From an uncultured Rhodospirillales bacterium (GTDB lineage Bacteria; Pseudomonadota; Alphaproteobacteria; ATCC43930; CGMCC-115725): DNA of 20,181 bases. Positions 12,591 to 20,181 of the stretch are shown piece by piece. Position numbers and translations under genes: made by a program. The number at the start of each line of letters is the position of its first letter. Position 1 is the stretch's first letter. The notes beneath the pieces were generated by a model. It worked only from the letters and a program-made list of their open reading frames with translations, made no database searches and was not told where the DNA came from. Location of the stretch: contig CAIUCF010000570.1 of NCBI GenBank assembly GCA_903897565.1, forward strand, positions 1 through 20,181. The letters are read 5' to 3'.

Positions 12591-14851
12591 TCCTCGTCGA
12601 GCGCCGACCGCAGCGCTACGGCCAGTTCGCGCAGCCGGTAAGGCTTGTCGAGTATTGGAAAACACGACTGACCGCTTGCGTCCGGGGTCGGATCGGGGGG
12701 CTGCCCGGAGGTCAGAAGGATCTTGACCCCGGGGAAATGCTCCTGAACCTGCCGGGCGAAATCCTCGCCCGACAGCCCGCCGGGTAGCGTGATATCGCTG
12801 AACACGAGCGCGATGTCGTCCCGGCTGCCGAGCAGGGTCAGGCCCTCGGCAGCAGTGCTCGCCGCGACGACTCGATAGCCGAGCGTTTCCACCAAGCCCA
12901 CGACGATGCTGCGCAGCGCGGCGATGTCTTCAACCACCAGGACCGTCTCATCTCCGCCGGGCAGTGCCGTTTCGACGGCGGCGGACTGCTGCCTTGATGC
13001 TTCAGGCGCGGCGCGCGGCAGCAGGATCGTGACCGTCGTCCCCTGTCCAGGGGTGCTGGCGATGACCAGCCGGCCGCCGGAGTCGCGGGCGAAGCCGTCG
13101 ATTATGCTGAGGCCGAGCCCGGTGCCGCGGCCCTCCGGCTTGGTCGAGAAGAACGGTTCGACGGCGCGCGCCAGCACCTCCGGGGTCATTCCCGGGCCGG
13201 TATCCGAAGCCGCGAGCACGACATAATCCCCCGGACGCAGACCCGCCCCTGCGTCGGTATCATCGACGACCTGCCGGATGCTGGTGGCGATCGTGATCGT
13301 TCCGCCCTTCGGCATGGCGTCGCGCGCGTTGATGACGAGATTCAGCAGCGCGTTCTCGATCTGGCCGCGATCTGTCGCAACCTCGACGCAGGCCGGCGCG
13401 AGATCCACCATCAACGAGATCGACGGCCCGACGGTGCGGGCCAGAAGATCGGCCATGCCCGAGACCAGCGCGTTGAGGTCGAGCCGCTCGACCTTCAACG
13501 GCCGCTTGCGCGCGAAGGCCAGCAGGCGATGGGTCAGCTCCGCCCCCGACCAGGCGGCCGTGAGCGCGTTGTCGACCAGGCGTACGAGCATCGGGGGCGG
13601 CGCCTGCAGCTGTACCAGTTCGAGGCTTGCGGTGATGGTCGCGAGCACATTGTTGAAGTCATGGGCAATGCCGCTGGTCAGCTGGCCGATGGCCTCGACT
13701 TTCTGCAGTTGGAGGATCAGCTCCTGCGCGCGTTCCCGCTCCGTGATATCGCGGACGATCGCGACGTAGATCGGCTCCGCTTGCGAGTCGAGTACGGCAA
13801 TTCGGATTTCAACCGGAAAATGGCTGCCATCCTTGCGATAGTGGTCCGCATAGACCGTCTTGGCCTCGCCCGGCCGCATTGCCAGCCACTCGGCTTGCGC
13901 CGCGCCGAGATCGAAGCTCCGTTTCAGCCCGGTAATCGACATCGCGGTCAATTCTTCGCGGGAATAGCCTGTGGCCTCGGCGGCCTGCTGGTTCACACGG
14001 AGGAAGCGGCCCTCGTGATCATAGATGTACAAGGCATCGGGCAGGGCGTAATCGGCGATGGCCGAGGCGATCGCCTGCTGCTGGCTGAGATCGCGGATCG
14101 AGGCGATGATGAGGGGCTCGCCGCCCCTGCTCATCTTGGCGAGATGAACATGCACGGGGAATTCCCACCCATCTCGCCGCCGGGCGCGCAAGCTGAGGCC
14201 GGTGGCGAGGGCCAGCCTCCCGTCGGTCGTGATTGCCGCGGCCTGCCGCATCAACTCGTCATACTCGCTTGTTTGGGGAAACAGCACGGAGAGCGGCAGA
14301 CCGACGAGATCATCGTACGAGCCCCGGAAAAAGCGCAGGCTCTGCTGATTCATCGTCGCGATCACGCCGCCCGGCTCGAAGACGATGATTCCGTCGGGGC
14401 TGGATTCGAAGGCAGCGAGCAACATTTGGTCCGCATCCTCGGCGCGCCGGATCGCCCACCGCATCGCGGACACGACCGCGACCATCATCTCGCTGGTCAC
14501 GAGAAAGAGCAGAAATCCAAAAAAATCGCCGCGATCGCCGAACCGAAAAGACTCGTCCAGGGGGAGGATAAAGTACCAGGCGGCGACCGCCGAGAGGAAG
14601 ACCGCGAACGTTCCCGCCCGCGCGCCGCAAACGAGCGCCGAAAGCATGACCGCCGGCAGCAGCATCATGAAATGGATGTGCTCTTCGTCGAACAGATCGG
14701 GAAGCGCCAGTCGACCCAGCACGCCGAAGAAGACGAACGCAGCGGCGACGAGATAGGCGCGGATCGTGCCGGGAGGCACCATCAAAAGGGCGGCCAGGCG
14801 GCGGCGCAGCGCCCGGAGCCGCCTTCGCTGTTCCCCTTCGTGCCAGATCAT
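12563..14851 (-). CDS. Hybrid sensor histidine kinase: DUF4118-PAS-PAS-HisKA-HATPase-REC
   Basis: A 762-residue inner-membrane protein. The N-terminal ~30-135 holds three or four membrane helices of the DUF4118 (KdpD-like) type. Two PAS domains follow (about 140-255 and 260-370; the second ends IVRDITERERAQ). The kinase core has the H-box GIAHDFNNVLA with phosphoacceptor His397, the N-box NLVINARDAM, G1 DTGPGM and G2 GRGTGLGL. A C-terminal receiver has the acceptor Asp686 (VFSDITLPGG) and Lys736 (LDKPY). All catalytic residues are present. The ATG at 14851 is preferred because it overlaps the stop of the upstream response regulator (ATGA), implying translational coupling; an upstream in-frame start at 14941 would lie inside that gene. 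The signal sensed is unknown. Confidence 0.92.
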   Translation of the reverse strand: MIWHEGEQRRRLRALRRRLAALLMVPPGTIRAYLVAAAFVFFGVLGRLALPDLFDEEHIHFMMLLPAVMLSALVCGARAGTFAVFLSAVAAWYFILPLDESFRFGDRGDFFGFLLFLVTSEMMVAVVSAMRWAIRRAEDADQMLLAAFESSPDGIIVFEPGGVIATMNQQSLRFFRGSYDDLVGLPLSVLFPQTSEYDELMRQAAAITTDGRLALATGLSLRARRRDGWEFPVHVHLAKMSRGGEPLIIASIRDLSQQQAIASAIADYALPDALYIYDHEGRFLRVNQQAAEATGYSREELTAMSITGLKRSFDLGAAQAEWLAMRPGEAKTVYADHYRKDGSHFPVEIRIAVLDSQAEPIYVAIVRDITERERAQELILQLQKVEAIGQLTSGIAHDFNNVLATITASLELVQLQAPPPMLVRLVDNALTAAWSGAELTHRLLAFARKRPLKVERLDLNALVSGMADLLARTVGPSISLMVDLAPACVEVATDRGQIENALLNLVINARDAMPKGGTITIATSIRQVVDDTDAGAGLRPGDYVVLAASDTGPGMTPEVLARAVEPFFSTKPEGRGTGLGLSIIDGFARDSGGRLVIASTPGQGTTVTILLPRAAPEASRQQSAAVETALPGGDETVLVVEDIAALRSIVVGLVETLGYRVVAASTAAEGLTLLGSRDDIALVFSDITLPGGLSGEDFARQVQEHFPGVKILLTSGQPPDPTPDASGQSCFPILDKPYRLRELAVALRSALDEDGSKVDPTD

Positions 14852-15255
14852 TGCAGGCGGGTGGTGCGCAGCAACTCGAGCAGCGACGTCAGCCGCACCG
14901 GTTTGGTGAAATAGTGATCGAACAGGTTGTCGGGGCAGCATTCGTCTTGGGGGCGACCGCTCAACGCCACCAGCAGCGGCGTCGGTAAGACCTCACGACT
15001 GCGCAACGCCCTCGCCACCGAAGCGCCGTCGAGGTCGGGCAGGCCGATATCGATCAGAATGACGTCGGCGGGGAACGCCTCCGCCTCGCGCAGACCATCG
15101 GTTCCGCTCAGGGCCAGTCGGCAGGCGAAACCATGGCTTTCGAGGGCGATCTGCAGGCTTTCGGCGACGGGGGCCGAGTCCTCGATGACGAGGACCCGGA
15201 GCGTCGATTCCGGAGACTTCGGTTCGGTATTCGGTAACGTCTTCGGCAACGTCAT
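14848..15255 (-). CDS. Single-domain response regulator (CheY-like)
   Basis: A 135-residue protein made of one receiver domain after a ~18-residue polar N-terminus. The acidic pair is in VIEDSAP, the phosphoacceptor Asp69 in LIDIGLPDLDG, the Ser switch in VALSGRP and the conserved Lys118 in FTKPV. There is no output domain, so it works by protein contact or as a phosphotransfer shuttle. Its stop overlaps the start of the hybrid kinase gene, making that kinase its likely partner. A GGAG lies 12 bases before the ATG at 15255; a TTG at 15273 is an alternative start. Two adjacent Cys (DECCPDN) sit in the loop before the last strand. It lies 129 bases after the giant CheB/CheR-kinase gene. Confidence 0.88.
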   Translation of the reverse strand: MTLPKTLPNTEPKSPESTLRVLVIEDSAPVAESLQIALESHGFACRLALSGTDGLREAEAFPADVILIDIGLPDLDGASVARALRSREVLPTPLLVALSGRPQDECCPDNLFDHYFTKPVRLTSLLELLRTTRLQ

Positions 15256-15384
15256 CGTGACGGAAGGCTCCAAGTTCAGCCCATAGGTGAAAGAGGGGCC
15301 AGTTTGGTGAAGAATTCGTTGAAAATGGGTCGCTTTCGCACCATTTCCTACGAAGATACCACATTTCGGCGGCGTAGTTCACAT

Positions 15385-18300
15385 CTACTTCAGGTTCACC
15401 CCAGCGCGGGTGATCATGCGGATCAGCGCGGGCAGGCTCTTTGCCCCCATCTTGCGCATCACATTGTGGCGATGATGCTCCGTTGTCCGCTGGCTGATCC
15501 CGAGATCGGCGGCGATGATCTTGCTGGGTTCGCCGAGCAGGATGCGGTCCATGACCTGGCGCTCGCGCGCGGTCAGCGCCGCGATCCGCGCATCGACCGT
15601 CTCGCGCTCGCTCCGGTTGCTTGTATCCTGGGTATCGTGCTCCAAGGCTCGCGACACACTTTCGAGCAACGCCTCGGGACGCACGGGTTTCTGCAGGAAG
15701 TCGGCCGCCCCGGCGCGGATTGCGGATAGCGCGAGCGGCAGATGGTTCGACCCGGTGACGAAGATGACCGCAGCCTCGGAATTCTCGTTCTTGAGCCGCT
15801 TCTGCAGCTCGAGTCCGCTGATCCCCGGCATCGTCAGGTCGACGATCAGGCAGCGGAAACGGCCATGTTCGGCATCCTCCAGGAACGCTTCGCCCGATGC
15901 GTAGGTCGCGACCCTGTGGCCTGCCGCCTCCAGCATCATGCGGGTCGATTCCCGCACCCCCGCCTCGTCGTCGATGACTCCGATGTAAGCGCCGGTGGTG
16001 GCCTCCGGGCGCGCCCACGGCGCCGTGGCGCCGACAGCGAGGCGCCCGGTCCAGTCCGGTCTGATCGACTGGATGATCGCCGTCACCGCGGCCATCAGAT
16101 TGGCGGATTTGACCGGCTTCGCGATCAGGGTCTCGCCCCGGTCGGCGATCGCCCGGACCACGGCGACCGATCGATCGCCGCTGACGATCAGGGCCGGCAC
16201 CGGCCGTCGTAGGAGGATACGGGCACGATCGATCACCTCGAGGCCGTTCAACCCGCCGGGTAGGTTGTAATCGGCGATGACGAGATCGGGGCTCAGCGCC
16301 GCGGCGCCGGACAACAGCGCCAGTCCGGCATCGCCGCGCCGCGCCGCGACCACGCCGAAGCCCTCGAATTCCAGCAGGATACGCAGGGCGTCGAGCTGCC
16401 CCGGGTCGTCCTCGATCAGGAGGATCGTCGGGGCGGCGCCCTTGCGTCGGCTTCGGTTCGTGGCCGCGGTCGCCGTCGAGTCGAGCAGGCGCGGCAAGGT
16501 CACCGAGAATGTCGTGCCTTTGCCCGGCCGCGACCTGACTTCGACCTTGTGGTCGAGCAGCTTCGCGAAGCGGCGCACGATCGACAGGCCGAGGCCGAGG
16601 CCGAACTTGGCGCTGTCGCTGCGATCGACACGGTAGAATTCGTCGAAAACCGCGTCAAGTTCCGCCGCGGCGATGCCAATCCCGGTGTCCCAGACTTCGA
16701 TCCGCAGCGCATCGCCCTGGAACCGACAGCCGACGAGGACGCTGCCGGCATCGGTGTACTTGATTGCGTTCGAGACCAGGTTGGCGATGACGCGCTTCAA
16801 CAGGCGTTGATCGCTGCGCACGACCGCCCAGGTCGGCACGATCCGCAATTCCAGCCCCTTGGCCTCGGCGATCGGCGAGAATTCGTCCTTGGTCCGCTCG
16901 AGCAGGGAGGCGAGCGGGAACTCGGTGATCTCCGGTGTGATCTCGCCGCTTTCGATCTGGTTGATGTCGAACAGCATGTCGAGCACCTCGCTCATATTGG
17001 CGATGGTGTCGTCGAGCTTGCCGAGGATCATCCGGCCCTGGGGGTCCAGTGCCCTGGTGCCCAGCGCGCCGAGCAGCAACCCGATCGTCTGCAGCGGCTG
17101 CCGCAGGTCGAGGCTGGCGGCCGACAGGAAGCGGGTCTTGACCTGATTGGCGAGATCGGCCGCGGCCTTGGCCTCGCGCAGTCGGCGCTCGCCCTCCTTC
17201 TGCGCGCTGAGATCATGGATCCCGGCGAAGATCATCGGGCCGCTGGCCGTGACGATCGGGCTGAGGCCGATATCGACCGGGACCTCGCGGCCATCCTTGG
17301 TCAGGGCGTATATCTCGACGCCCGAGCCCATGCTGCGGTTGCTCGGCCCGGCGACGAAGCTGGCGTGGAGCGCGACATGGCTATCGCGGACCTGTGGCGG
17401 CACCAAGCGATCGAGCAATACGCCGGCCAGTTCATCGGGTGAGTAGCCCAGCACGGGTTCCACGCGTTTGCTGACGTAACGGATGCGTCGATTCTGATCG
17501 ACGATGATGGCGGCGTCGGGGGTCGAATCGATCAGCATCTGCAATTGCGGCTCGATCACCCGCGTCTGCTCCGTGACATCGACCAGGGTCAGGAGCACCA
17601 TCGAGCGCTCGAGTGTCGGGACATGGAACAACCGGGCGCCGACCCGCCAGACCACGAAATTCCCGCTATCGAGCGCCGCCTCGATTTCGATGGTCTCGAG
17701 CGGCGGCGATCCCTCCCGCCACGCCAGCGCCCGCGCGATCAGGTTCCACACCCTTTGGTCGGCAAACATCGGTGGGGCGAGTTCGCGCAGATTATGTCCG
17801 CGCAGGGCGCCAAGCTCGAGACCGAAAGCCTGGCAGAAGGCGGCATTGGCGATCTCGATCCTGAAACCGGCGTCGACCGCGATCAGCGGTTCGGTGACGG
17901 TGTCGACGACGGTCTCGGCGTAGCGCCGCGCCGCTGCCGCTTGGACCTCGGCGCGCTTCAGCTGCGAGACGTCGGCGAAGGTCACCACCGTGCCCTCGAT
18001 CGCACCGGTCTCCGATCGGTAGGGCTGCACCGTCCGCAGATACCAGCTGTTGTTGTTCGCGGCGATCTCCCGCGTCCGTGGCGACCCGGTCGCGGCGACG
18101 GCGCCGGCGTCGGCGATCAGCTCGGGATCGGCGAATTTCGACACCAGGTCCGCGAGGGGCCGGCCGATATCGCTGGCGATGACGGCATAGAACCCCTGGG
18201 CCTGGGCGTTGAAGGTTTTGATGCGAAATTTTTCGTCGAGAAAGATCGTCGCGACCCCGGAACTGTTGAGAACATTCGAGAGATCGGTCGAGGCGCGGCG

Positions 18301-20181
18301 CTGTTGTTCCAGGGTCTGGCGCAGCTGGGTATTGACCGTCGCGAGTTCCTCGTTGAGCGATTGCAGCTCTTCCTTGGAGGTCTCGAGTTCCTCGTTGGCG
18401 GAGAGGAACTCTTCGTTCAGGGTGAGCGCCTCCTCATGGGCGGAGCGCATTTCCTCGTTGGTACGCTGGAGGTCGTTGATCGTCCGGTTGAGTTCCTTGC
18501 GGGTGTCGGCGAGCTCGCGGCGCAGCAGGGCCTCCGCCTTGCCTTCCTCGCTCTCCGCGTGGCCGGTCTCGGTGTCGAGGAATTCATCGGTGAAGCTGAC
18601 GAGGATCAGGTCCTGTACGGCATCGCCGATATGCTGCGCTTCGATCGTCACGGTTGCCGCGCGGTCATCGCGCGTGAACGGGACGCGCCTGAGGCTCGAT
18701 CGCTTCGTGCCGCGATGGGCGCGATCGATCGCCTCGCGCAACGCCGGACGCAGGCCGTCCCGGGCCATTTCGAGGACGTTGTGCTTCGGTTCGCCCTGCT
18801 CCACCCGGAGATAGCGGTCGATCGGTCCGAAGAAATAGAGCGACTCGAAGCCGCTGTTGGTGACCACTACCGCCGGCGCATAGCTGACGAGGATCTCGCG
18901 CTGCACGAGCTCGGCGAGCGGCGCGGATTCCGCCGAAGCTCTGAACTGGGTAAGCTCGCGGGGCTGCGTGTGCAGGAACTCGCCATAGCGAAAGCTGGAC
19001 ACGCCCCTGGTGCCGCGGCGCTGGAAGAAGCGGAGCTGGGCATCGAGCGGCTCGAAAATTTCCTTGCCAGGACCCAGCGATTCGGCGGCGCCGAGCAGCA
19101 GCAGCCCGCCGTCGCGCAGCCCGTAATGGAAGAGGTGAAGCAGCCGCTGCTGCGCCTCCGCCTGCAGATAGATGAAGAGATTGCGGCAGGAAATCATGTC
19201 GAGCCGCGAGAACGGCGGGTCCTCCAGCAGATTGTGCCGGCTGAACATCACGCAGGCGCGCAATTCCGTCGTGACCTTGTAGCGCCCATCCTCATGGGTG
19301 AAGAAGCGTGACAGCCGGTCCGGGGCGATCCGGTTGCGGATCGCCTCGGGATAGACGGCCGCGCGTGCCACCTGCAGGGCCTGCTCGTCGATATCGGTCG
19401 CGAAGATCTGCAGTTTCAGGAGGCGGCCGCTCCGCGCCATCTGCTCCTGCAGCACGATCGCAAGCGAATAGGCCTCCTCGCCGGTGCTGCAGGCGGGGAC
19501 CCAGACCCGGAACGGCTCATCGCGCGAATGGCGGGCCAATATTCCCGGCAGCAGGTTCTCCGCGAGATGCTCGAATGCCGGCGGATCGCGGAAGAATTCG
19601 GTGACGTTGATCAGCAGATCATTGCCGAGCGCCTCGCATTCCTTGGGGTCGCGACGGAGCAACCCAAGGTACTGGGCCCAATCCTCGATGCCGTGGAGCG
19701 CCATACGACGTGCGGTGCGGCGCTGCAAGGTCCCGGGTTTGTAGCGATCGAAGCTCTGCCCGGTGACCGATCGCAGGGTTTCGATGATCAGGTCGAGATT
19801 GAGGGCGATCTCGGCGCGTTCGGGTTCCGACGGCGCGACGGCCGGCACGGCCTCGTCGCCGCGGATCAGGCGGAGGAGCGCGACCGGCAATTCGGCGGCC
19901 AGCGCTACCCGATCCGGGGTCACGGCCGCGATGGCGGCGCGCACCATGCTGTCATGCTCTGCTTCCGCCGGCTCCTGGACCAGCACCAGGCCGCCGGCAC
20001 GCTTGAGCGCGGCGACACCGACGGCGCCATCATTGCCGCTGCCGGACATGATGATCGCAGTGGCGGAGCGACCCTGTTCGGTCGCGAGCGATTTGAGGAA
20101 GAAGTCGATCGGCATCCTGGCGCCGATGCCTTCGGTCGCGGGCAGCAGGCGGAGGCTGCCATCCTGGAGCGCGAGAAAGGC
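15385..20181 (-). CDS. Giant CheB-CheR-PAS-histidine kinase-REC-REC-LuxR HTH fusion (5' end beyond window)
   Basis: An open frame of 1598 codons runs off the right edge. In order: the end of a CheB methylesterase (SGSGNDGA, catalytic Asp, near 20028); CheR methyltransferase (about 19818-19006; RYKPGTLQRR, SAM-binding VPACSTGEEAYS, ISCRNLFIYL); a Glu-rich coiled coil (about 18543-18280); three PAS domains (about 18280-17190); a kinase with dimerisation helices (about 17163-16951) and ATPase (N-box NLVSNAIKY, G1 DTGIGI, G2 GLGLGL); receiver 1 (IADYNLPGG, about 16431-16072); receiver 2 (IVDLTMPG, KPV, about 15990-15640); and a LuxR/FixJ-type HTH (LTARERQVM...GISQRTTEHHRHNVMRKMGA) to the end. The H-box reads SLDLRQPLQ: Leu replaces the expected His. 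No transmembrane segment is seen, so it is probably cytoplasmic. Sensor, kinase and DNA-binding output lie in one chain. Confidence 0.93.
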   Translation of the reverse strand, partial: AFLALQDGSLRLLPATEGIGARMPIDFFLKSLATEQGRSATAIIMSGSGNDGAVGVAALKRAGGLVLVQEPAEAEHDSMVRAAIAAVTPDRVALAAELPVALLRLIRGDEAVPAVAPSEPERAEIALNLDLIIETLRSVTGQSFDRYKPGTLQRRTARRMALHGIEDWAQYLGLLRRDPKECEALGNDLLINVTEFFRDPPAFEHLAENLLPGILARHSRDEPFRVWVPACSTGEEAYSLAIVLQEQMARSGRLLKLQIFATDIDEQALQVARAAVYPEAIRNRIAPDRLSRFFTHEDGRYKVTTELRACVMFSRHNLLEDPPFSRLDMISCRNLFIYLQAEAQQRLLHLFHYGLRDGGLLLLGAAESLGPGKEIFEPLDAQLRFFQRRGTRGVSSFRYGEFLHTQPRELTQFRASAESAPLAELVQREILVSYAPAVVVTNSGFESLYFFGPIDRYLRVEQGEPKHNVLEMARDGLRPALREAIDRAHRGTKRSSLRRVPFTRDDRAATVTIEAQHIGDAVQDLILVSFTDEFLDTETGHAESEEGKAEALLRRELADTRKELNRTINDLQRTNEEMRSAHEEALTLNEEFLSANEELETSKEELQSLNEELATVNTQLRQTLEQQRRASTDLSNVLNSSGVATIFLDEKFRIKTFNAQAQGFYAVIASDIGRPLADLVSKFADPELIADAGAVAATGSPRTREIAANNNSWYLRTVQPYRSETGAIEGTVVTFADVSQLKRAEVQAAAARRYAETVVDTVTEPLIAVDAGFRIEIANAAFCQAFGLELGALRGHNLRELAPPMFADQRVWNLIARALAWREGSPPLETIEIEAALDSGNFVVWRVGARLFHVPTLERSMVLLTLVDVTEQTRVIEPQLQMLIDSTPDAAIIVDQNRRIRYVSKRVEPVLGYSPDELAGVLLDRLVPPQVRDSHVALHASFVAGPSNRSMGSGVEIYALTKDGREVPVDIGLSPIVTASGPMIFAGIHDLSAQKEGERRLREAKAAADLANQVKTRFLSAASLDLRQPLQTIGLLLGALGTRALDPQGRMILGKLDDTIANMSEVLDMLFDINQIESGEITPEITEFPLASLLERTKDEFSPIAEAKGLELRIVPTWAVVRSDQRLLKRVIANLVSNAIKYTDAGSVLVGCRFQGDALRIEVWDTGIGIAAAELDAVFDEFYRVDRSDSAKFGLGLGLSIVRRFAKLLDHKVEVRSRPGKGTTFSVTLPRLLDSTATAATNRSRRKGAAPTILLIEDDPGQLDALRILLEFEGFGVVAARRGDAGLALLSGAAALSPDLVIADYNLPGGLNGLEVIDRARILLRRPVPALIVSGDRSVAVVRAIADRGETLIAKPVKSANLMAAVTAIIQSIRPDWTGRLAVGATAPWARPEATTGAYIGVIDDEAGVRESTRMMLEAAGHRVATYASGEAFLEDAEHGRFRCLIVDLTMPGISGLELQKRLKNENSEAAVIFVTGSNHLPLALSAIRAGAADFLQKPVRPEALLESVSRALEHDTQDTSNRSERETVDARIAALTARERQVMDRILLGEPSKIIAADLGISQRTTEHHRHNVMRKMGAKSLPALIRMITRAGVNLK

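Noticed and set aside
17545..19311. 588-residue plus-strand open frame inside the giant kinase gene
   Set aside because: Shadow of the minus-strand coding sequence, with low-complexity Arg/Glu/Gly composition and no ribosome site. The same applies to the 461-residue frame at 13529-14914.
1..20181. Mobile elements, attachment sites, CRISPR arrays, toxin-antitoxin or phage-defence genes
   Set aside because: No transposase, integrase, direct-repeat array or tRNA was seen; composition looks even across the window.

Overview
The window is high-GC DNA, almost fully coded, with short intergenic gaps, ATGA stop/start overlaps and GGAG-type ribosome sites. The gene set points to a free-living alphaproteobacterium: entericidin, DUF4142 and DUF2383 stress proteins, candidate EcfG-type promoters, FNR/FixK-type regulators, and a CheB/CheR-PAS hybrid kinase. 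I cannot place it to genus. No rRNA, tRNA, CRISPR array or insertion sequence was found, and no stretch over 300 bases lacks a gene.

Layout. 1-1120: a truncated DUF1810 gene (minus), then a DUF2383 gene and an entericidin-like lipoprotein gene (plus) behind a candidate general-stress promoter. 1270-2724: a Crp/Fnr regulator with an FNR-like cysteine pattern and a small membrane-associated cytochrome c (both minus). 2933-8751: a polyhydroxyalkanoate (PHA) region with a patatin-like DUF3734 protein, a Cys-type PHA depolymerase and a host-attachment-family protein (minus), a phasin and PHA synthase pair (plus), and a BON-domain gene (minus). 8770-12545: a second Crp/Fnr regulator paralogous to the first, a DUF4142 periplasmic protein with its own EcfG-like promoter, a low-affinity iron permease family protein, a third Crp/Fnr regulator of FNR/FixK recognition type, and an exported discoidin-like protein with a PEP/VPLPA-CTERM-like tail. 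12563-20181: a signalling block on the minus strand with a DUF4118-PAS-PAS hybrid kinase, a single-domain response regulator overlapping it, and a giant protein (CheB-CheR-PAS-kinase-REC-REC-LuxR HTH) that runs off the right edge.

How it may fit together (inference). The phasin-phaC pair has a 9/10 match to the FNR/FixK box placed close to the class II activator position, and three Crp/Fnr proteins are encoded within 10 kb. This suggests that PHA storage and a small cytochrome respond to oxygen or redox state. Two stress-type genes carry GGAAC-N16/17-TGTT promoters, which suggests general-stress control. The giant sensor protein stands out: it has both kinase and FixJ-like output modules in one chain, and its phosphoacceptor histidine position reads leucine.
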